DNA of 64,000 bases from Salvia splendens (taxonomy: Eukaryota > Streptophyta > Magnoliopsida > Lamiales > Lamiaceae). The notes beneath the pieces are model-generated. The model was not told the DNA's origin. It did not search any database and saw only the letters and a list, made by a program, of their open reading frames with translations. The stretch covers positions 29,106,852 to 29,170,851 of the forward strand of contig NC_056040.1 in NCBI RefSeq assembly GCF_004379255.2. Direction: 5' to 3'. Below are positions 56,197-64,000 of the stretch, one piece after another. The number at the start of each line of letters is the position of its first letter. Position 1 is the stretch's first letter. Made by a program: the position numbers and the translations under genes.

Positions 56197-57513
56197 GTGG
56201 AGAAAGGATACACCCAGAAGTATGGGGTGGACTATGCAGAAACATTCTCCCCTGTGGCTAAGATTAATACCGTGCGGGTGCTATTCTCGATTGCTGCTAA
56301 TAAGGACTGGCTGCTCCACCAGTTTGATGTGACAAATGCATTTCTGCACGGAGAATTACCTAAGCCAGTATTCATGGAACCACCACCTGGTTTCATGGGA
56401 GAGTTTGCAGATGGGGAGGTGTGCCAGCTGAAGAAGACACTATACGGGTTGAAGCAGTCACCACGTGCATGGTTTGGGAGATTTACAGAAGTGATGAAGA
56501 AGTACGAGTATGAACAGAGTAATACAGATCATACCTTATTTATCAAGAAAAAATGGGGAAAGATCACATGTTTAATCATATATGTAGACGACATGATCAT
56601 TACTGGAGATGATGAGGAGGAGATAGCCGAACTAAGGAAGAATTTATTCCATGAGTTTGAGATGAAGGATCTTGGTCCTCTTAAGTACTTCTTAGGGATA
56701 GAGGTGCTAAGGTCAAGGAAGGGAATCTTCATAAATCAGAGGAAGTATATACTTGACTTGTTGGCCGAAATAGGGATGATTGACTGCAAATCCGCGGATA
56801 CTCCGATGGTACAGAACCATGGGTTACAGATGAAGGAAGGTGCTCAGAGGCTAGTTGGTAAGCTTATCTATCTATCACATACACGACCTGATATTGCATA
56901 TGCAGTTGGAGTAGTGAGTCAGTTTATGCATTCACCACAAGAAGAACATTGGGAAGCTGTGCTAAGACTTGTCAGATACTTGAAGGGAACAGCCGAGCAT
57001 GAGCTTGTATTCGAGAAACATGGTCACATGGAGATACACGGCTTTACTGATGCAGATTGGGCGGGAAATCCGAATGATCGAAGGTCTACCGCTGGCTATT
57101 TTAGCTTTGTAGGAGGTAACCTTGTAACATGGAGAAGTAAGAAGCAAAAGGTAGTCGCACTTTCTAGTGCAGAGGCAGAATTCCGGGGAATCAAGAGTGG
57201 ACTGACGGAGGTACTATGGCTGCGGAGACTTATGACCGAATTGGATCTTCGATCTGCGCTACCTTGTAGATTGTTTTGTGACAACAAGGCGGCTATTAGT
57301 ATTTCAGAAAACCTGGTACAACACGATAGAACAAAGCATGTGGAAGTAGATAGGCACTTTATAAAAGAGAATCTCGAAGCAAAGGTGGTGGAGATGCCTT
57401 ATGTCAAGACCGAAGATCAATTGGCAGACATCTTGACGAAGGCAGTGAATTCGAAGTCATTTCGTGAAGTACTGGGCAAATATTTATATTGGGAACCCCA
57501 TTACTTAGCTTGA
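56197..57513 (+). pseudogene. copia C reverse transcriptase and RNase H
   Basis: 438 codons in the same register after the TGA. It has KGYTQKYGVDYAETFSPVAK, FDVTNAFLHGEL, LKKTLYGLKQSPRAW, the catalytic IIYVDDMIITGDD and YLSHTRPDIAYAVG, then RNase H with DADWAGN, SSAEAEFRG, DNKAAIS and HVEVDRHFIKENLE, ending DQLADILTKA and a short tail. The domain set and length fit a complete RT-RNase H. One TGA codon upstream is the only break in pol. Confidence 0.93.
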
Positions 57514-57520
57514 GGGGGAG
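57511..57520 (+). promoter_or_regulatory. Polypurine tract of copia C
   Basis: TGAGGGGGAG directly before the 3' LTR TGTTGG. Confidence 0.88.
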
Positions 57521-57707
57521 TGTTGGAATAAGATCACATAATATCGGGAGAATATTATGGGAATATATCATGTCTAAATTAGAGTAGCAATTATTGTAAA
57601 TTTAGGTTTACCATATATGTAGAATACCTAGTCTATAAACATGTAATCTGTGTACCTCATTATTCATTCAATATACACGAAGAAATCTTCTCCCACCAAT
57701 CTTAACA
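57521..57707 (+). mobile_element. 3' LTR of copia C
   Basis: 187 bp. Differs from the 5' LTR at two sites (GGGAATATATCATGTCTAA versus GGGAATGTATCATGCCTAA). Confidence 0.93.
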
Positions 57708-57947
57708 AGATTAATTTCACATTTAATATCTTTTTTGTGAATACGGTCTTCACATATTTTCATAAGTATTCCAGGACTTAAAAAATGCCTGTCTCTAAAA
57801 CAGGATTATATTCAAGTCTGTCTTTACATATTTTCTTAAAAATAGCGGGACTTAAAATTGCCTGTGTCTAAAACAGGACTATATTCTAAGTAAAACCATG
57901 CATACTTTTCATCTAAAACAAAGAAATTCACAGATGACTATGAGTTA

Positions 57948-58205
57948 CTCCCTCCATTCACCATTTAAGGATTTATTTTGACTCGACACAGGTTTTAAAA
58001 AATTTTTGACTTTGTGAAGAAAAAATAAAGGGGAAAAATGAGTGGAATGTGAGACTCATTTAAAGTATTTGTTTTTTATTGGTTGTGAGTGTAAAAAGTT
58101 GGTGGGACGTGAGATCCGCATACTAAAAGTTTAATAAAGTAAATGGTTCCATAATCGTGGACAAACCAAAATGGCAAAAGGGTTCTTTAAATCGTGGACG
58201 GGAGG
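57948..58205. mobile_element. Stowaway-like MITE (~258 bp)
   Basis: TA/CTCCCTCCATTCACCATTTA to the complement of AATCGTGGACGGGAGG/TA. ATTTAAGGATTT and AAATCGTGGACG near the ends are partly inverted. Confidence 0.75.
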
Positions 58206-59872
58206 TAGTATTAATTTGAAGATTAAATGATAGTCGAAATTTAATTTATTTATAAAACATGACACGACTACTTATCTAACATCACATCAATACACTATAG
58301 CTGCAATAAATTATAGGCATACAGAAAATCATGCTAACTCATACCTTAGGTGAGGAGTGTTTTCAAATTAATTGACTATATCCAATAATTAAAATTAAAA
58401 GAAGGAGCAAAGGAATACTAGCATATCTTTTCAAGTTCATTCTTGTTTGGCAATATTGATTAAGACTTCTTTATTACTACTGTATAACTTTAAAGTTGGG
58501 TTATGTAATTAATTATATTCTTCTCTTGAGGGTTATAGTTCTCTCTACAATCAATTTTCAAATGTCCTTCGAAGACATCCAATTGGTAACATTAACATAG
58601 TTTGGGTTCCAATCTCCTTACGCCCTACTAAAAAAAGATAGACAAAATCTATTTGTTACTATTGGAGAGGATAAATTCATTGCTTAAGAATAACTATATC
58701 TTCAACTCCACTCTCAATGTCCAAGAATCTTAACATTTCAACATTGTTCAGTCACAAAAAAAGTTTGTATAAAGGCAAAGTGAAGGAATTCAAATTTAAG
58801 GATCGGACCTCAAGGCATGTACTATGTTTTCTCCTCTAATTAACTCCAAACATTTTTCTATAGAAAAATAAACTACTTATTGAGTTTTAAATGACTCAAA
58901 CCAATTTCGAATATTCTCATTGCAATTTATTTATTTATTTATTTTATAGAATCATTATCTATACTAATATATAAATATAATAATTCGATGGAAATGATAA
59001 TTAATTTGTGAAAATAATATGCCCACTTGGATGGTCCAATTCATGCATCGTTATCAAATTAATAATATATAGCTATATATAACATGTTAAAGATTTTTAA
59101 ATAAAAAGAAATAAATCCAATCTTTTCTAGTTGTTGCTTTATAAATCTTTTTAGATGGCCAGTCCAATAATTGGCGCAGTATCACATACAATTATATTTA
59201 ATCTCATCTATCTAAGTATCGATATACTTTTCAGCCAAATATGATTTTTAATATGTTCCCCATATCATATTTCCATGACTAAACTTTATTTAAAACATGA
59301 ATTATTAAAAAGATGTTGCATTTATCTATACATACAAGTCCTTTTCACATCCAATATGTATATAAGCACTAATGATCTATTTCAATTGCTTACATGCAAC
59401 GTAAATAAAGCGGGATGCAAGTCATTTTCCCATAATAATTGCTTTTTAAGGATAAAGGAAAAGTCGATTGTGAGAGAAGTTGCGTGCAAGATTTTGTCAA
59501 TAATGAATCACAATTTTGGTGTTTGGATTAGAACGCCACATAATTATCGGAAAAATGTGGACTCCAATATCTCATTTGGTAGGTGGGTCCAAATTCGACG
59601 TTTCATAGCATTCATGTAATTGCAAAAAGATATTCGCATTAACAACATTAAAATGTCGAAAGTGCGTTTCAACAAATCTATAAACAAAAACAAAAGAGAA
59701 ATATCAATCGTAAAACAAATTTATATACTATGTATCTTTATTAGAATGATAATTGAAGATGCAACACGAGTTAATTAACGAATTATGATTTCGGACGCAG
59801 CCATTAAAATTTAGTGAAATTTAATTTATCCCTGAAAAATAGATATTGTATCTTTAATAGAAAATTACTCAG
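58206..59872. other. Intergenic, nothing recognised
   Basis: AT-rich. An open stretch of 114 codons at 59275-59619 has no recognisable domain, and I do not call it a gene. Confidence 0.35.
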
Positions 59873-60142
59873 ACTCTCTCTGTCCCATGGAAATAGACTT
59901 TTTAGGGTTGGCATGATTTTAATGCATAATTGATAAACTAAGAGAAAATAGGAAAAACTAGTTGAAATTGTGTAATGATTGGTGGGACTCATAATGATAA
60001 AGTAAAAGAGAAGGAAAAAACAGTTGCTATAAATGGATCATATGGACTATTTCTATGAGACGAACGAAAAAAGAAATATGACCTACTTCTATGGGACGAG
60101 CGAAAAAAAGAAATATGACCTATTTCTATGGACGGATGAAGT
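59873..60142. mobile_element. MITE with internal duplication
   Basis: Left end TCTCTCTGTCCCATGGAAATAG, right end CTATTTCTATGGACGGATGAAG. GAACGAAAAAAGAAATATGACC is repeated near the right end (about 60062 and 60102) with CTATGGGACGAGCG between the copies. Confidence 0.65.
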
Positions 60143-60180
60143 ATTTTTTTTAGAATTTTTTCCTATGTGCCCTAAAAGGC

Positions 60181-60434
60181 CCCCTTCCGTCTCGTCTAAG
60201 ATGACACATTTCTTAGCCGAGACGAGATTTTAGGAGTTGTTAGTTAATGTGTTTAGTTGCAAAGAGAAAATGTGAGTGTAACTATTAAATGGAGAGAGAA
60301 AGAGAGTTGAACATTTAATTGAGAAGAGAAAAATTGGTTGGGTGAGAGAAAAAAATTTCCACAATAGAAATGCATCATCTTATTTGGAACAAACTAAAAA
60401 AGAAAGTGTGTAATCTTAAATGAGACGGAGGGAG
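60181..60434. mobile_element. MITE, same family as 31152-31414
   Basis: CCCCTTCCGTCTCGTCTAAG to TTAAATGAGACGGAGGGAG/TA. The interior (GATGACACATTTCTTAG, GAGATTTTAGGAGTTGTTAG) is shared with the copy inside the gypsy element. Confidence 0.8.
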
Positions 60435-60710
60435 TAGTAATAAACGAAAATAATTTTATCACACTATTGTTTTACTTTAGCAGTTAATGAGTTTGTTAAT
60501 TTATATAATTAAAATATCGAAAGATAAAATAATTTTAAGTCTCATGCATTGTGCACTAAGTTATGAAACAATTCATCAGAGTAGGTGACTCAATCAGTTC
60601 CTTGCAGAAGTTGATGTGCTAGGTTTTTGAATGTGTTTATATTCAAGATTGCATAGTTTTGTTGATATTTGGCCAAGAAATGGCGTGATTATATCTTGAA
60701 CTCTTTATTT

Positions 60711-62266
60711 TGGTATTGTGACCATTTTGTGTGAGATATGTAGAAAACTAGCTCATAATAAACAAGCCAAAAAAAGATGTCATCACTCAAGGCAAGATGG
60801 AAAAATTAAGGAAGTTAGAACGTCAACAGAAATATCCTATATTCGAATTATCTTTAAATATCATTCTCTTCATCTTCGAACGAGCTTCACGTGGGTACCT
60901 CGTACGTCTCAATCGGAGTACAATAGAAGAAGTTATGATTGTTTTACAGAAACTGCGCAGGACAATCAAACAAGCGAGTCGCCGGATGTACACTCAGCGA
61001 CTTGCCAAGTGAGTCTCTAGGTGCAACTTTCCCCCCACGATAACACGCCTAGTGACCTGCTGGCGTGTCCAAGCATTCCAATCACAATTTTTGGCCTATT
61101 TTTTAGCTCAACTCCTCCGACGCTTTAAATATACGTCATAGAATGAAAACCCTACAACTTGCCCCCAAAATATAAGAAAACATCCCAAAGTAAAAGGAGA
61201 GCTATTGTGAAGACTTTGATCATCAAGACGAATATTTTTCATTGTTCCACTCATACATGAGATAATTAGTGGAGTAATTAGTATTTTATTCTTCATGTTT
61301 CTTTGGTTTTTGATGGATTAGGCATTGGTTACCTATCGTAAAGGTTCCAATGTTAGCGCGAAATGTTTTTCACATAAGTAAAACTAACATTAGTGTGGTA
61401 CAACACTAAATGAATCTTAAGCACAGGTCTTTATTGTTATCTAAACATATATAATACTGTTAGAGTTTGAATACTAGAAATCATATTTTGGTATTGTGAC
61501 CATTTTGTGTGAGATATGTAGAAAACTAGCTCATAATAAACAAGCCAAAAAAAGATGTCATCACTCAAGGCAAGATGGAAAAATTAAGGAAGTTAGAACG
61601 TCAACAGAAATATCCTATATTCGAATTATCTTTAAATATCATTCTCTTCATCGTCGAACGAGCTTCACGTGGGTACCTCGTACGTCTCAATCGGAGTACA
61701 ATAGAAGAAGTTATGATTGTTTTACAGAAACTGCGCAGGACAATCAAACAAGCGAGTCGCCGGATGTACACTCAGCGACTTGCCAAGTGAGTCTCTGGGT
61801 GCAACTTTCCCCCCACGATAACACGCCTAGTGACCTGCTGGCGTGTCCAAGCATTCCAATCACAATTTTTGGCCTATTTTTTAGCTCAACTCCTCCGACG
61901 CTTTAAATATACGTCATAGAATGAAAACCCTACAACTTGCCCCCAAAATATAAGAAAACATCCCAAAGTAAAAGGAGAGCTATTGTGAAGACTTTGATCA
62001 TCAAGACGAATATTTTTCATTGTTCCACTCATACATGAGATAATTAGTGGAGTAATTAGTATTTTATTCTTCATGTTTCTCTGGTTTTTGATGGATTAGG
62101 CATTGGTTACCTATAGTAAAGGTTCCAATGTTAGCGCGAAATGTTTTTCACATAAGTAAAACTAACATTAGTGTGGTACAACACTAAATGAATCTTAAGC
62201 ACAGGTCTTTATTGTTATCTAAACATATATAATACTGTTAGAGTTTATATACTAGAAATCATATTT
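60711..62266 (+). repeat. Tandem duplication of a 778-bp unit
   Basis: Unit 1 is 60711-61488 and unit 2 is 61489-62266, more than 99% identical (about six differences). The unit contains gypsy-LTR-like sequence (GAGCTTCACGTGGGTACCTC, CGTCTCAATCGGAGTAC) and, at its end, the first 31 bp of the LTR at 62236. The junction shows 5-bp microhomology TATTT (60706-60710, 62262-62266). Small ORFs at 60718 and 61496 are duplicated but resemble nothing known. Confidence 0.93.
61458..61488 (+). mobile_element. 31-bp LTR stub created by the tandem duplication
   Basis: TGTTAGAGTTTGAATACTAG, then AAATCATATTT, equals the start of the solo LTR at 62236 with two changes, preceded by the same AATAC. It cuts off exactly at the duplication junction. 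Confidence 0.9.
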
Positions 62267-63709
62267 CGAGTGATTGAATATTGTAAAACTCTATATGTTA
62301 TTTTCCAAAGGAATGAAACAGATTATTTTTGTCATAATGTTGTTATGTTTTACATTTAATGGATGTTTAATGCATATTTAAATGCATAAGTAACGTAACA
62401 AAGTCTAAGTCATTGTTTTAGTAGACCGGTATTGAGCGTCGTCCACTTTAAGGTAACACGGTCAGTTCTGAACAAAGAAAAATAAGAATTTCACAACCTA
62501 GATAGGCCTAGACTACCTATCGTGAAATGTTTCAATATCAGTCCGCATATTTCTAAGACTTACTGAAATAAGATGACATTGGTGTGGTATAACCTGAATT
62601 GGATCTAACAGCAAGACGAGTCTTTATGCTATCTACTGAAAGACGAGGTATTGATAATTAATTTCTTAATCAATGTATATTAGCATTGAGCATACGGTAT
62701 TGAATATGCACTACTTTGACTTACCAAAAGGTGCGGGTTTTTCGCAACCCAAGAATCCTGGTATATTGGGTAGTGGTGATTAATATCTTAATATCTAGCG
62801 GTGCTAGGATTGCTATTATATTGAATCGTGCGCGAGGTGAGTCTCATTTGATAACGTCCACAAGAGGAGTTCAAAACAAGGTTTTATTATTCGGAACCTA
62901 GCTAGTTGGAGTTTGATTACTCTATGAATAATAAATAAGCGTTTCTTGCTAAGTCCACTCTTGGAGATAATAATATGTTAATTAATTAAGTCCATAGCAG
63001 ACATTGATTAATTAATGGATGTTTCTATCTTAAGCGCGGGAAATTGATGACAAATAAATGGAAACCCGGAATACTTGTAATTTCGAAATTGGATGGGCAG
63101 TGCAATATTACTTCTGTAGTGGCTGCTCGTAATATTCCAATATAAGCTTATATTAAATTGTTGGTTCAATTTAATTAGTAAGAAGCTAATTGGAGGAGGT
63201 CATATCCAAATTCTTCTAGAGATCCCTGACTGGGCCCAATATGTGACTTAATATAAATAGGAGAATAAATGAGACAGAAAATACACTTATTTTCATCATA
63301 GAATATTCGTCCCCCTCTCTGTCTGGAAGAGGGACGATTTTCAGCTCTCCTCCATGAGGGAATTCCGTCTTCTTTATTTAAGTCCTAGTATTCTGGTGAG
63401 ATCAGCCCACACTGATATCAGATTACAGTCCGGGAACCAGTCAAAAGATCCGTGGTTTAGTACTCAAGATCTTCACGTGGATTAGGCGGGAGCTATCTTC
63501 GATTCTTCAGTGAATCAACGAGGTAAATTGCCTTACTTCGTTGCAAACATGTTTTAGGTGTTAATTGCGCTAAAGCATGTTTAAATTCAAGTTATGAGCA
63601 TGATACATGTGAGAATTAAGCGAACAGAATTTGTCTAAATAATCTTCTAAATAGATTAGAATTATTATGTGATCCGGTTGAACACACACTTTCGCTGCCA
63701 ACCTCTTCA
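62236..63709 (+). mobile_element. Solo LTR of copia family A (1,474 bp)
   Basis: TGTTAGAGTTTATATAC to CGCTGCCAACCTCTTCA. Perfect 5-bp target duplication AATAC at 62231-62235 and 63710-63714. No PBS or internal sequence. Same family as 5067-6539. Formed by LTR-LTR recombination, which removes the interior. Confidence 0.95.
63252..63260 (+). promoter_or_regulatory. Probable TATA box of family-A LTR
   Basis: TATAAATAG within TTAATATAAATAGGAGAATA. The same site is conserved in every family-A and -B LTR copy in this window (about 5525 minus, 6768, 38669, 49722 minus), which supports a role. Confidence 0.65.
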
Positions 63710-63714
63710 AATAC

Positions 63715-64000
63715 AACATTTTTCTGAAGTCCACGACACACGACAACATAAAACAAACATGGTAGGGGGCACGTGACACGATGCGTGGCTCGCGACCTCG
63801 GCGAGGCGGCGGCGTGTGTATGAGCTCTATCGCCTATCTTAGTCCACGATAATTATTACACATAATAATTCATCTTATTGAATACCTCTTCAATAAGGTT
63901 ATCATCCCCAATGTGGGATACTTAACACTTAGTTAATTAGTCCCTAGCTTTTCTCATAGCTCTTATTTAACTTTATAATAATCAACTTTAATCCGTTATT
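63715..64000. other. Right edge, nothing recognised
   Basis: Includes a short GC-rich piece (GGCTCGCGACCTCGGCGAGGCGGCGG, 63786-63811) and then AT-rich sequence. No gene. Confidence 0.3.

Larger units (their letters stand above)
52643..57707 (+). mobile_element. Copia element C, nearly full length (5,065 bp)
   Basis: Two 187-bp LTRs (52643-52829 and 57521-57707) differ at two positions by eye. The 5-bp target duplication AGATT is perfect (52638-52642, 57708-57712). A PBS-like TGGCCTCAAAGCAG follows the 5' LTR, altered from TGGTATCAGAGCAG. A PPT TGAGGGGGAG (57511-57520) precedes the 3' LTR. Gag start is damaged, gag has stops, and RT has one TGA. Same group as the nested copy at 24.7-30.7 kb. 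Despite the young LTRs it is not autonomous. Confidence 0.95.

Noticed and set aside
59275..59619. 114-codon ORF
   Set aside because: No recognisable domain, AT-rich surroundings, no promoter or splice support.
60718..61906. Two copies of a small ORF (about 71-136 codons) as a duplicated gene
   Set aside because: The sequence matches an LTR-like stretch also seen at 31.9 kb; duplicated only because the whole 778-bp unit is.

Overview
This window is nuclear DNA of a flowering plant. It has spliced genes with GT-AG introns, plant families of LTR retrotransposons, MITEs starting CTCCCTCCGTCC, and an AT-rich background. A eudicot is likely. An asterid or mint-relative is only my impression from the retroelement style, and no marker here fixes the species. 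Most of the 64 kb is layered transposable elements. Two protein genes look intact, one tRNA gene is slightly odd, and several old genes are broken.

Layout. 1-6.54 kb: minus-strand Ty1/copia element A (truncated by the window edge), with broken gag-pol, a long leader, a PBS and a 1,473-bp LTR. It is inserted in a plus-strand LTR of a sister family (6.54-7.25 kb). 7.2-10.4 kb: gypsy-LTR-like sequence, a FAR1-domain fragment and a LINE fragment. 10.9-14.8 kb: a RECA3-like mitochondrial recA gene that is broken and carries a 796-bp hAT-like element. 15.2-17.8 kb: the C-terminal end of a DEAH splicing helicase, split by a 2.4-kb solo LTR. 19.3-20.0 kb: a minisatellite. 21.06-23.89 kb: an intact six-exon alpha/beta hydrolase with a very young 559-bp TRIM in intron 1. 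24.3-32.1 kb: a decayed Ty3/gypsy element whose reverse transcriptase is split by a rearranged short-LTR copia complex, ending in a near-perfect ~1.95-kb palindrome of LTR plus gag. 32.2 kb: tRNA-Thr(AGU). 32.96-36.88 kb: an intact 18-exon GH35 beta-galactosidase (726 aa) on the minus strand. 38.3-42.0 kb: an LTR relic and an internally deleted copia element D. 42.8-52.2 kb: a region bracketed by MULE-like inverted repeats, holding a 400-bp direct repeat around a decayed copia B element, whose leader hosts a 1,065-bp hAT element. 52.6-57.7 kb: a nearly full-length young copia element C (two 187-bp LTRs, perfect TSD). 57.9-64 kb: MITEs, a 778-bp tandem duplication and a 1,474-bp solo LTR with a perfect TSD.

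The genes do not form a pathway. The beta-galactosidase should act on the cell wall, the hydrolase is a cytosolic-type serine hydrolase of unknown substrate, and RECA3 would act in mitochondrial DNA repair. The most informative content is structural: precise nested insertions with target-site duplications, and rearrangements whose order can be read from the sequence. I did not find a convincing new enzyme system. The best candidate for unusual function is the LTR-gag palindrome, which could make hairpin RNA.
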